Source: Brachyspira pilosicoli (GTDB lineage Bacteria > Spirochaetota > Brachyspiria > Brachyspirales > Brachyspiraceae). From it: a stretch of 10,793 bases of DNA. This document shows, in pieces, positions 1-6,528 of the stretch (positions are counted from its first letter, which is position 1; every line of letters begins with the position of its first letter). Location of the stretch: the NCBI RefSeq assembly GCF_019402445.1, contig NZ_SRZM01000071.1, forward strand, positions 1 through 10,793, in the 5' to 3' direction. Position numbers and translations under genes: made by a program. The notes beneath the pieces are model-generated. The model was not told the origin of the DNA, made no database searches, and worked only from the letters and a program-made list of their open reading frames with translations.

Positions 1-120
1 TAAAGGAATATATCTTTTTTTAAATCTTCTTTTTTTAGAAGTATTCTCTAAAGATGATTCTTTGTTTTCAGATGAATCTTTTTTAATATTTTTTTTCTTA
101 AAAATATCCTTTATACCCAT
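1..120 (-). CDS. N-terminal fragment of a lysine-rich hypothetical protein (runs off left edge)
   Basis: An open frame of 40 codons begins with ATG at 120-118 and has no stop before the window edge. It begins MGIKDIFKKKNIKK and is strongly basic (about a third Lys/Arg), with a Ser/Glu patch around residues 15-27 and a second basic run near 29-36 (KKRRFKKR). There is no signal peptide in the visible part. A basic segment like this often precedes a membrane helix or binds nucleic acid or ribosomes, but what follows is not visible. The start lies two bases after the stop codon of the upstream lipoprotein gene (TAA-TT-ATG), and a GGTGA in the end of that gene is a plausible ribosome site. The two genes are therefore probably co-transcribed and translationally coupled. 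I do not recognise the family. Confidence 0.6.
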   Translation of the reverse strand, partial: MGIKDIFKKKNIKKDSSENKESSLENTSKKRRFKKRYIPL

Positions 121-122
121 AA

Positions 123-1667
123 TTAATATTCACCGTCATTAGTATATTGTTGATTATTTATCATATTACTATCTTCACTATTATAATAATAATATTCTGC
201 ATTATAATCTTCATCTTTTAGTATAATATAATTATTAGTTTCTTCATTATTGCTATATTCTGTTTGATTATCATTATTGACACTGTCGCTATATCCATTA
301 TTGTAAAAGCCATCACTATAATTATTATTGTAGAAACTATCATCATAATCATTGCTATAGTAATCATTAAGATAATTTAAATCCTCATAATACCCACTAA
401 TTTCATTGGATATAGCCATACTAAACTCATAATTTCTAATCTTAGAACTGCCCTTCACCCATTTCTCTTTAGTAGTATCTCTCTCAAAAATTAAATAGTA
501 CTTTCCTTGCTTTAAGCTGGTAGTATACTCATCATCATTTTGAGGCATAGTAGCTATTATTCCTTCATTTTCATTAGATATTCTCAAATTAATAGCCTGA
601 GAATCTATTAGAAAATAAGATAGTTTTATGCTTGATTGTATAGGTACATTAAATGTATAATAATCTCTGTCATAAGAATAATCTATAGCACCCTTATAAG
701 TTTTATTAAACTCTAAATTTTGTGCTTGTGTATATTTATTATTAGGTTCATCTTCAGTATATTTATCATAAGGCTTAGCTAATACACTTACCCTATATGG
801 TATATTTAATACAGCCTTATCAGATACCAAAACAAAATAATATGACATATAAGGATAAAGCACTAACTTTTCAACAATCTCTCCGTCTCCAACATTATTA
901 AGGTCATAATTAGCAATAAAGTTTCCAGTATTATCATATAACCTTATACTAGCATCAATAGAAGGAACTCCAGAAAGTTCTATGGATATAGAATAAGTAT
1001 TAAAAGAACTATTTGTAACCTTATAAGAATCTATTTCCATGTTTTTTAAATCCCCAGAATATAACTTAGGATTAAAAACTTGGCTGTAATATCCATCTAT
1101 GGTATAAAGTCTATTTTCACTATTAACATCTATTATCTGCGACTGCGATATTATATCATTAGGCTCTTTTTCATCAGTTTCATTATATTCTCTTTTTTTA
1201 AGAATAAAGCTATATTCAGTGTCATCATTTTTTGATTCTATAACTATATAATATTTATTTTCTTCAATGTTTTCTGACGATTTAAAATAAATACCTTTCA
1301 TAACCTGAGAAGAATACACTTCACCTTTATCATTGGTTTGAATAGTATAAACTCTAGTGTTTTCATTTGTATTTTCAAACTCACTTATCACTTTAATAAC
1401 ATTAGTTTTATAGTTATATAAAGTCATAGTTATAGGCTTATCTCCTAAGTTAGATATATCAAAATCAATAAGCTCTTCTTTATTAATATTAAAATAATAA
1501 TAATCCTTTTGACCTTTAACAATACTTCCTTTTATACCGTCTTTAGATATAAGCTGTGAGTTTTCAAAAGTATTATTATTACCATTTTTATCTTCCAAGC
1601 GATAACTATTTTTATTGCATGAGAATATGCTTAACAAAATAATAACAAAATAAATAAATCTAAACAT
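123..1667 (-). CDS. Lipoprotein with three PPC-like modules and an N/Y/S/D-rich tail
   Basis: This 514-residue protein has a short hydrophobic leader ending IFSC with Cys17 as the likely lipidated residue, a relaxed spirochaete-type lipobox. Three modules of about 120-130 residues follow (about 25-158, 166-297, 305-420). Modules 2 and 3 open with the hallmark of bacterial pre-peptidase C-terminal (PPC) domains: EPND and DEPNN, then A/SQ...L/I, then a Gly and a D-Y/S-Y-x-F/V strand (for example DRDYYTFNVP near 333-342). Module 1 is a degenerate copy (NNTFENSQLI...GQKDYYYFNI). PPC domains are beta-sandwiches usually attached to secreted enzymes. Here no catalytic domain is visible, so a surface-binding role is inferred. 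Residues 425-514 are almost only N, Y, S, D, E and G. The start is supported by AAAAGG just upstream of ATG and by the leader. The gene probably heads an operon continuing past the left edge. Confidence 0.8.
   Translation of the reverse strand: MFRFIYFVIILLSIFSCNKNSYRLEDKNGNNNTFENSQLISKDGIKGSIVKGQKDYYYFNINKEELIDFDISNLGDKPITMTLYNYKTNVIKVISEFENTNENTRVYTIQTNDKGEVYSSQVMKGIYFKSSENIEENKYYIVIESKNDDTEYSFILKKREYNETDEKEPNDIISQSQIIDVNSENRLYTIDGYYSQVFNPKLYSGDLKNMEIDSYKVTNSSFNTYSISIELSGVPSIDASIRLYDNTGNFIANYDLNNVGDGEIVEKLVLYPYMSYYFVLVSDKAVLNIPYRVSVLAKPYDKYTEDEPNNKYTQAQNLEFNKTYKGAIDYSYDRDYYTFNVPIQSSIKLSYFLIDSQAINLRISNENEGIIATMPQNDDEYTTSLKQGKYYLIFERDTTKEKWVKGSSKIRNYEFSMAISNEISGYYEDLNYLNDYYSNDYDDSFYNNNYSDGFYNNGYSDSVNNDNQTEYSNNEETNNYIILKDEDYNAEYYYYNSEDSNMINNQQYTNDGEY
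288..341 (-). repeat. Imperfect 27-bp tandem repeat inside the lipoprotein tail
   Basis: Two adjacent 27-base units (288-314 and 315-341) encode the nonapeptides FYNNNYSDG and FYNNGYSDS in the low-complexity tail of the PPC-like lipoprotein. The unit length is a multiple of three, so gain or loss of a copy would keep the frame. The neighbouring sequence (NDYYSNDYDDS) looks like further decayed copies. Confidence 0.6.
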
Positions 1668-1685
1668 CTATACCTTTTGTAAATA

Positions 1686-1714
1686 ATTATATACATTAAT
1701 TATATATTATTTAA
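1686..1714 (-). promoter_or_regulatory. Candidate sigma-70 promoter for the PPC-like lipoprotein gene
   Basis: Read on the minus strand, a perfect TATAAT lies at 1691-1686. A weak -35 (TTAAAT, 1714-1709) precedes it with a 17-bp spacer. Transcription would start near 1679, giving a leader of about a dozen bases that contains the AAAAGG ribosome site before ATG at 1667. The region is almost pure A/T, so chance matches are common. Confidence 0.4.
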
Positions 1715-1841
1715 AATAAAAAGATATAGCTAAATATGTAATAATTAATGATAGTTTTTTATTAATAATGTTTATATTATTTTAGTTTTAATTTAATAAT
1801 TTATATTAAGATAATAATATAATTAGTATTATTTATTTGCA

Positions 1842-1917
1842 GTTTTGCGAAACGCATCCAAAGTATAAAAACTTTGACGAAGTCCGCACCGCGACCGAAG
1901 GGAGTACCTTTAGGTGC
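1842..1917. repeat. GC-rich block of consecutive small hairpins, probable dispersed intergenic element
   Basis: Several perfect short inverted repeats follow each other: TGCG-AAA-CGCA (1846-1856, overlapping an alternative GTTT-TGCG-AAAC at 1842-1853), CAAAGT/ACTTTG with a six-base loop (1859-1876), GAC-GAA-GTC (1876-1884), and GCACC/GGTGC (1886-1890 with 1913-1917). The last encloses CC-GAA-GG (1895-1901) and ACCT-TT-AGGT (1906-1915). The C-GAA-G triloop recurs. Composition is unlike the A/T-only flanks, and no reading frame explains it. It could be a dispersed repeat of the genome, a structured RNA or a decayed mobile element. I infer a dispersed repeat but cannot test copy number here. Confidence 0.45.
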
Positions 1918-2046
1918 ATAAGACAGGAAAAAGTTGAATAAAATAAAAAAACTTATTTAACATATTTGAGAAAGACATAATATTAAGAAAGTAATTCTAT
2001 AAAAAATTATTATTTTTAATTTAAAAAATTGTAATTATAAAAAAAA

Positions 2047-2075
2047 TTGTTATATTTAAATAAATATTTTATATA
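2047..2075 (+). promoter_or_regulatory. Candidate promoter of the barrel/metalloprotease operon
   Basis: TTGTTA (2047-2052) and TATATA (2070-2075) are separated by 17 bp. The predicted start near 2082 leaves a short leader carrying AAAGG (about 2083-2087), six bases before ATG at 2093. The spacing is ideal and the hexamers are 4-5 of 6 matches, but the surrounding DNA is A/T-rich. Confidence 0.45.
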
Positions 2076-2092
2076 CAACAATAAAGGCAATA

Positions 2093-2857
2093 ATGAAAAA
2101 TATACTAAAAATTCTAATAACAATTCTAATATTTAGCTCTACATTGTTTGCAAAAAGCGGGCTTGAAATAGCTCTATTTGTTCCTATCGGCATGAGTATA
2201 GGTATCAATACTCACCCAGAACGCCCAACAAATATGAATCAAAACACATATGATAGCTACATATCAAACAACACAAGAAATACATTTGTTGGTTTTGAAA
2301 CAGGTGCTTTGGTGCAAATTGGATATAAGCTAGATATTAATAGAACTTCTGGTTTTAGTTTTTTAGCTGAATTGGGCTATAGCAGAGATACATTCAATTA
2401 CAAGTTAAAAGATACAGAAACTAATTCGCAAGCAATAAGAATGGAAAATTATAGAAATTATACTTTTGATAGTTTTCTAATTGGAGTGCTTCCTAAATTC
2501 AATTATAAAAGATTTTCTATAGGTATAGGTGCTGGTGTAAAAATTGCTTTATCAGGAACTATAAATAATTCAAGCTATAATCCTCTGCTTGGATATTCTA
2601 CAGAAAAACTTCAAATAATAAATACTAAAAACTACAAAGATTATTTTAACTCAAACATAATACCATATATTAAATTAGCAGTGGATTATAGTATTTATTC
2701 TTCGCAGAAATTTGACTTTGTACTTGGAGGATATATCGCTTATGATTTTCCTCTCACATATACACCAAAAAATGCTGATTTAACAAAAATAGTGCCTGAT
2801 AAAATATCTAGTTTTGATATAGGATTTAATATCGGCGTAAAAATAAGACCTTTATAA
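2093..2857 (+). CDS. Outer-membrane-type beta-barrel protein, tandem paralogue 1
   Basis: A 254-residue exported protein with a Sec signal peptide (hydrophobic core, TLFA cleavage before K21). The mature part alternates polar and hydrophobic residues in strand-like segments typical of a small outer-membrane beta-barrel: GFETGALVQIGYKLDIN (68-84), FSFLAELGYS (88-97), FLIGVLPKFN (128-137), FSIGIGAGVKI (141-151), IPYIKLAVDYSIY (190-202), FVLGGYIAYDF (209-219) and a final FDIGFNIGVKI (241-251). It ends in Leu, not the usual terminal aromatic. The next gene encodes a clear paralogue 14 bp downstream, so this is gene 1 of an operon. AAAGG six bases before ATG supports the start. The ligand or pore function is unknown. 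The barrel call is from pattern, not from a recognised named family. Confidence 0.75.
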   Translation: MKNILKILITILIFSSTLFAKSGLEIALFVPIGMSIGINTHPERPTNMNQNTYDSYISNNTRNTFVGFETGALVQIGYKLDINRTSGFSFLAELGYSRDTFNYKLKDTETNSQAIRMENYRNYTFDSFLIGVLPKFNYKRFSIGIGAGVKIALSGTINNSSYNPLLGYSTEKLQIINTKNYKDYFNSNIIPYIKLAVDYSIYSSQKFDFVLGGYIAYDFPLTYTPKNADLTKIVPDKISSFDIGFNIGVKIRPL

Positions 2858-2871
2858 TAAAGAGAGATTAA

Positions 2872-3642
2872 ATGAGATTTTTTAAGATATTAATAATAAT
2901 GTTGGCTTTATCATATATAAATGCATTTGCTAAAAACAGTCTTGAAATTGGAATATTTGTGCCTTTAGGAATTGGAGTTGGAATAAATCAATATTCTCTT
3001 ACAAATGAAAACCCAACTCAGCAACAAGAGACTAATTTTAATAATATAGTAAAAAAAGAAAATAGAAAATCTGGAGTTGGTTTTGATTCTGGAGTTTTAT
3101 TAAATATAGGCTATAGATTTAATATTAATAAAAATATGAGTTTTAGTTTATTAGGTGAAATAGGCTATTCTCATGATGAGTTTTCTTTTTTTAGAGGAGA
3201 TGATAATAATAAAAATACTTCTGTTTATATGTTTGAAAGTATTGTTTTTGGAATATATCCAAAATTAAATTGGAAAAAATTCTCTTTTGGTTTGGCAGGC
3301 GGAGTAAAAGTGCCTTTATATGTTAGGTCTGCTTCTTCATATTATAATTATACAAAAAATGAAATTGACAGAAACATTGAAAATTATAATGCTTTTCAAG
3401 TAAAAAATATATTTAATATTCCAGTAATACCATATATAAAATTTTCAGTAGACTACTCTATTTATACAGATAAAAAAATTAATTTTGTTTTAGGCGGATA
3501 TGTTGGTTATGATTTTGGACTTTCACTTAAAACTCCTCTTTTAAATAATCAAAATGCAAATCTAACAAAATTAATGAAACAAAATATATCAAGCTTTGAC
3601 ATAGGTTTTCAAGTTGGCATAAAAATATTGCCTAATTATTAA
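2872..3642 (+). CDS. Outer-membrane-type beta-barrel protein, tandem paralogue 2
   Basis: A 256-residue paralogue of the preceding gene, with the same architecture and a signal peptide cleaved at the same place (AFA before K21). Shared blocks include LEIxxFVPxG (24-33), GF-D/E-T/S-G-x-L-x-x-IGY (70-81), IPYIKFSVDYSIY (186-198), FVLGGYVGYDF (205-215), NANLTKL (228-234) and ISSFDIGFxxGxKIxP (239-254). It ends in Tyr, the classical terminal aromatic for recognition by the barrel assembly machinery. Loops differ most at 40-66 and 145-180, as expected for surface-exposed segments of a duplicated barrel. The ribosome site is a weak purine stretch (AGAGAG) in the 14-bp gap, so translation is probably coupled to gene 1. 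The next gene follows after 28 bp in the same operon. Confidence 0.75.
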   Translation: MRFFKILIIMLALSYINAFAKNSLEIGIFVPLGIGVGINQYSLTNENPTQQQETNFNNIVKKENRKSGVGFDSGVLLNIGYRFNINKNMSFSLLGEIGYSHDEFSFFRGDDNNKNTSVYMFESIVFGIYPKLNWKKFSFGLAGGVKVPLYVRSASSYYNYTKNEIDRNIENYNAFQVKNIFNIPVIPYIKFSVDYSIYTDKKINFVLGGYVGYDFGLSLKTPLLNNQNANLTKLMKQNISSFDIGFQVGIKILPNY

Positions 3643-3670
3643 ATTTATATTTAAGTTTTAAGGAGCAAAA

Positions 3671-4474
3671 ATGAAAAAAACACTATTTATAACATTAAGC
3701 TTATTTACAATGATATTATTTCTATTAAGCTGTAATAACAATTCCTTGAAACCTGATACATATACTAAAGAAGAAATTAATAAAAAATATCCTTATTGGG
3801 ATGTTGGAGTTGCTGAGTTTAAGATAGCAGAAGATTTGACTAATTATGCCACTATAACAGTAGAAGAGAAACGTTTTATATTAAGATGTATGGCACTTAT
3901 GAGAACTGCTGTAAATAGTGAAGAATTTCCTACAAAAGTAAATGAAAAGAAAAATGAGTTAGGCTCTTCAGTTGATGCAAGTTATGGAAATTTCTCTATA
4001 AAAAAAGGCGATATGTATGACCCTAATATAATGGTTGATGTTATAAGAACTGTAAGCCATGACTTTATATATGAAAAATTAAAAACAGGCGGTGCTGGCT
4101 TAGGAGTTGTAGGTCAATCAAGATATGTGCATTATGTTGGAGGACAGCCTGTAGACCAAATTCCTACTGCAGATTGGGTTGGTTTTGAAAATGCTAATTG
4201 GATTCAATGGTCTGGAAATAGTTTATATGGTTATGCTAGTTTTTCTGGTTTGATGTTTCATGAGCATATGCATAATATAGGTTTTAGTCATGTAGGAGCT
4301 TATGCTGTACCTTATGCTCTTCAAGATGTTGTACAAAAACTAATAGAAAGAATATTATACGGCGATTTAAAAGACAAATATGCTAAAGCTTTAGATGAAC
4401 TTACTGCTTACTATTATACTGAATATAAAGATTTACTTTTAGAAGACAGTGTTTTTGACCCAAGCAAGAAATAA
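3671..4474 (+). CDS. Putative lipoprotein zinc metalloprotease with HExxHxxGxxH motif
   Basis: A 267-residue protein with a lipoprotein leader (ILFLLSC, Cys21), so it is probably anchored in the inner or outer membrane facing the periplasm or outside. Residues 197-207 read HEHMHNIGFSH, an exact HExxHxxGxxH metzincin zinc signature: His197, His201 and His207 would bind zinc and Glu198 would be the catalytic base. It lies near the end of the domain, as in metzincins. However, there is no methionine at all after His207, so the defining Met-turn is missing; AVPYALQD (211-218) may take its place. The family is not one I recognise. A protease or a zinc-binding relic are both possible. A strong AAGGAG (3660-3665) fixes the start. 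It is the third gene of the operon with two beta-barrels, which suggests a shared surface function. Confidence 0.7.
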   Translation: MKKTLFITLSLFTMILFLLSCNNNSLKPDTYTKEEINKKYPYWDVGVAEFKIAEDLTNYATITVEEKRFILRCMALMRTAVNSEEFPTKVNEKKNELGSSVDASYGNFSIKKGDMYDPNIMVDVIRTVSHDFIYEKLKTGGAGLGVVGQSRYVHYVGGQPVDQIPTADWVGFENANWIQWSGNSLYGYASFSGLMFHEHMHNIGFSHVGAYAVPYALQDVVQKLIERILYGDLKDKYAKALDELTAYYYTEYKDLLLEDSVFDPSKK

Positions 4475-4484
4475 CATTTTTTAA

Positions 4485-4513
4485 TTATCCTAAATTTTAA
4501 TTTTTTTAGATAA
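4485..4513. repeat. Stem competing with the adjacent bulged hairpin
   Basis: TTATC-C-TAAA (4485-4494) can pair with TTTAGATAA (4505-4513) with one bulged C and a T-rich loop. Its right arm shares GATAA (4509-4513) with the outer stem of the larger inverted repeat at 4509-4559, so the two folds exclude each other in a single transcript. Confidence 0.35.
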
Positions 4514-4559
4514 CACTTTAAGCATTCATATAATCAAAAAATGCTTAAAGTAAGTTATC
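4509..4559. repeat. Bulged 18-bp inverted repeat between the metalloprotease and TPR genes
   Basis: GATAAC (4509-4514) plus ACTTTAAGCATT (4515-4526) pair perfectly with AATGCTTAAAGT (4540-4551) plus GTTATC (4554-4559). The only irregularity is an extra AA at 4552-4553; the loop is 13 bases. No T-tract follows on either strand, so it is not a textbook intrinsic terminator. It may still block 3' exonucleases or separate the operon from the TPR gene. A short mobile-element remnant or a protein-binding operator are alternatives. Confidence 0.6.
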
Positions 4560-4607
4560 ATAATTCCGAAAAGTTATGTAAACTATACACAAGGACTATC
4601 ATCAAAA

Positions 4608-5720
4608 ATGAAAGACAATATAGCTTCTAGTGCTTACAGCCTCATAAGAAGAAAAAAATATAAAAAAGCTAAAGATTTACTTTTATCCAATAGAACTGCA
4701 TTAAACCGTGATGCTAATGCTCTTGCTATGCTTGCTTTTGCCAATATATTTTTAAAAGATTTTTATGCTGCTGAAGAGGTATCTAGAAAGGCACTTAGAG
4801 AGGATAGTTTTTGTGTGAATGCTATGATTGCAAAGGGTTATATTAGTTTGCATAATGGGCACAGAGAAAATGCTTTAAGAGAATATTTTAGAATATTAGA
4901 GCTTGACCCTCAGAACAAAATAGCTAAAGATAATATTGAAAGAGTGAGATTTTTAACTAACAATGCTAAAGGCAATGAAATTAATCCAAAGGCATATATT
5001 TTAGGAAAAAGAGAGATATCTATATTAAAACTTCTTATATTTATACCTATAATTTTTGTTATATCTTTCTTATCATATTTAGCAATAGACAGAGGATATC
5101 CTGCTGTAAAATATATATTATTAGACAAAGAACAAAAAGAGCTTAGAGAGAAATTACAAGATGTGTATTTATTTGAAGGGCTTGAAGATGGAAAGATTCC
5201 AGAGAGTGCAAAAAGCCCTACCTACTCTCCTAAAGAAGTAGCAGAGATGTTTGACAAGGCAAAAAAGAATATGAGAAGTGCATCAGTTAATGAGGCTGTT
5301 ATGATAATAAACGGTGCATTAAAAAGCGACATAAACGAATATCTAAAAGAAAGATTTAGAGTTTTGAAAGATTTTGTAATAGCACCAGATTATAATATAT
5401 TTAGAGAAAGCCCAGATTATATTACAGTAGTAGGCAACTATGACTTATATAACGGCGGATATATAAAATGGAAAGCAGATGTAAACAGCATATCAAAAAC
5501 TAATATAGACGGAGTGCCAAAGAATAAAGCAAGAATATTAGTATATGACCACAATGCTGAAAACATAGTTGGCGTTGCTGACTTAATATACAATGTAACA
5601 TTAAATCTAGAGGCAAAGAACTATATAGAAGTTTACGGCAAAGTATTGGGCTACGACAACAAACAAAAATCCATAGAGTTAGAAGCCCAAGTAATAAAGT
5701 ATTTGCCTAAGAAGAAGTAA
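4608..5720 (+). CDS. TPR-repeat membrane protein with extracytoplasmic C-terminal domain
   Basis: A 370-residue protein with no signal peptide. Residues about 6-35, 36-67 and 71-101 form three tetratricopeptide-like helical pairs; the third (NAMIAKGYISLHNGHRENAL..., ending LELDP) is near-canonical. One strong transmembrane helix follows at about 138-160 (LLIFIPIIFVISFLSYLAI). Then comes a helical stretch (about 173-260) and a beta-rich C-terminal domain (about 268-368) with the pattern VVGNYDLYNGGYIKWKADV...ARILVYD...IEVYGKVLGYD...IELEAQVI, which resembles an OB-fold-like barrel. By the positive-inside rule (KREI before, DRG after the helix) the TPRs are cytoplasmic and the C-terminus is periplasmic. 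This would suit a scaffold linking cytoplasmic partners to the envelope; the partner is unknown. AAGGA (4591-4595) lies 12 bases before ATG, a rather long spacing. The stop is 94 bp from a convergent gene. Confidence 0.75.
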   Translation: MKDNIASSAYSLIRRKKYKKAKDLLLSNRTALNRDANALAMLAFANIFLKDFYAAEEVSRKALREDSFCVNAMIAKGYISLHNGHRENALREYFRILELDPQNKIAKDNIERVRFLTNNAKGNEINPKAYILGKREISILKLLIFIPIIFVISFLSYLAIDRGYPAVKYILLDKEQKELREKLQDVYLFEGLEDGKIPESAKSPTYSPKEVAEMFDKAKKNMRSASVNEAVMIINGALKSDINEYLKERFRVLKDFVIAPDYNIFRESPDYITVVGNYDLYNGGYIKWKADVNSISKTNIDGVPKNKARILVYDHNAENIVGVADLIYNVTLNLEAKNYIEVYGKVLGYDNKQKSIELEAQVIKYLPKKK

Positions 5721-5814
5721 AAATTATAATTGCATAATAAGAAAATCTATTAATAGGATTTCATATATCTAAATAATATATTATAAATATTTTATTTATA
5801 AAAAATAATACAAA

Positions 5815-6399
5815 TTACTTAACCCACTTCTCAACTTTTATCACCCATGCTTTAGTTCCATACGCCGCTTCCAAGCCAACTTCGCTGTCCTCAAAGATTA
5901 TTATCTCTTTGTTTGATACATTAAAATAATCCATGCACTTAAAAAATATCTCTGGGTGAGGCTTTTTGTTTGTTATGTCTGCCCCTGTTAAAACTAAGTC
6001 AAACACTTCATCTAATTTAAATGCTTTTAATATGCCGTATACTCCATTTGGTGAGGCCGTGGTTGCTAGTGCTAGTTTTTTCTTACCCCTATTAGACAAT
6101 ATTGTATCATAAATAAAAGGGTGAATGTTTAAGAGATTAAGATTGTTTAAATATATTTCCTCTTTTCTGGTATGTATCTTCTCAATTAAAGCATCTTTAT
6201 CTTCTGTTATTTTATTTAAATCCAATATATTAGACACAAAAGTTTTGTAATGCAAGCCAAAGCATTTTTTATAATAATATTCTTCGTCAAGCTCTATATT
6301 AAACTCTCTAAAAGCATTGCTGTATGAATAATAATTCAAATAAGCACTGTCAATTAAAGTACCGTCCATATCAAATATTAAAAGTTTTATATCTGTCAT
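5815..6399 (-). CDS. HAD-superfamily hydrolase (subfamily IA, beta-phosphoglucomutase/phosphatase-like)
   Basis: A 194-residue soluble enzyme with all four HAD motifs. Motif I is FDMDGTL, with nucleophile Asp10 and acid/base Asp12. Motif II is LALATTAS, with Thr113 in the phosphate-binding position. Motif III is Lys146 in NKKPHPE. Motif IV is IIFEDSEVG, with Glu170-Asp171 binding Mg2+. Residues about 16-90 form the small helical C1 cap typical of beta-phosphoglucomutase and phosphoglycolate-phosphatase relatives. The EDSxxG and KPxPE wording favours sugar-phosphate phosphatase or mutase activity, but the substrate cannot be read from sequence. It is somewhat short (210-230 residues is usual) because it ends soon after motif IV. 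It appears monocistronic. AAGG about nine bases upstream of ATG and an extended -10 promoter support the start. Confidence 0.9.
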   Translation of the reverse strand: MTDIKLLIFDMDGTLIDSAYLNYYSYSNAFREFNIELDEEYYYKKCFGLHYKTFVSNILDLNKITEDKDALIEKIHTRKEEIYLNNLNLLNIHPFIYDTILSNRGKKKLALATTASPNGVYGILKAFKLDEVFDLVLTGADITNKKPHPEIFFKCMDYFNVSNKEIIIFEDSEVGLEAAYGTKAWVIKVEKWVK

Positions 6400-6428
6400 A
6401 ATTAAACCTTATAATTTTTTGAATATTA

Positions 6429-6437
6429 ATTATAGCA
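6429..6437 (-). promoter_or_regulatory. Extended -10 promoter for the HAD hydrolase gene
   Basis: On the minus strand TGC-TATAAT (6437-6429) is a perfect extended -10 element. No good -35 is seen 17 bp upstream, which the TGn extension commonly compensates for. The expected start near 6422 leaves a leader of about 22 bases that includes the AAGG ribosome site. Confidence 0.55.
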
Positions 6438-6482
6438 TAAAGATAAATTTTTTACATTAATATTTATTCTGCAATTATAATA

Positions 6483-6511
6483 TTGTATAATTCCAATATA
6501 ATATATATAAT
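6483..6511 (+). promoter_or_regulatory. Near-consensus promoter for the small lipoprotein gene
   Basis: TTGTAT (6483-6488), a 17-bp spacer and a perfect TATAAT (6506-6511) make the best sigma-70-type match in the window. Transcription would begin near 6518, only about eleven bases before the ATG at 6529. No Shine-Dalgarno is visible in that leader. Confidence 0.6.
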
Positions 6512-6528
6512 ATCAGCAATAAACAACT

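Larger units (their letters stand above)
1668..2092. other. 425-bp divergent intergenic region
   Basis: No credible gene is seen on either strand. The flanks are nearly pure A/T and hold the candidate promoters of the two divergent genes (1686-1714 minus, 2047-2075 plus). The centre (about 1839-1930) is markedly richer in G/C and holds a run of small inverted repeats, described separately. A further A/T stem pairs 1933-1941 with 1953-1961 (one G-T pair, 11-base loop). It is not followed by a T-tract, so it does not look like a terminator. Confidence 0.6.

Noticed and set aside
1842..1917. tRNA gene or CRISPR repeat
   Set aside because: There is no cloverleaf with a T-arm or acceptor stem, and there are no regularly spaced identical repeats.
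4509..4559. Intrinsic terminator of the metalloprotease operon
   Set aside because: The stem is A/T-rich with a 13-base loop and is followed by mixed sequence, not a T-tract, on both strands; kept as an inverted repeat only.
4910..5128. Minus-strand open frame opposite the TPR gene
   Set aside because: It lies wholly inside the TPR gene's transmembrane-coding region; its hydrophobic residues simply mirror that strand, and it has no ribosome site or family resemblance.
5741..5801. Possible terminators between the convergent TPR and HAD genes: an imperfect stem (5741-5762) and an A/T-only stem (5781-5789 with 5793-5801)
   Set aside because: The first has two mismatches and a core of only CTATTAATAG; the second has no G or C. 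Neither is followed by a clear T-tract, and such stems arise by chance in this composition.
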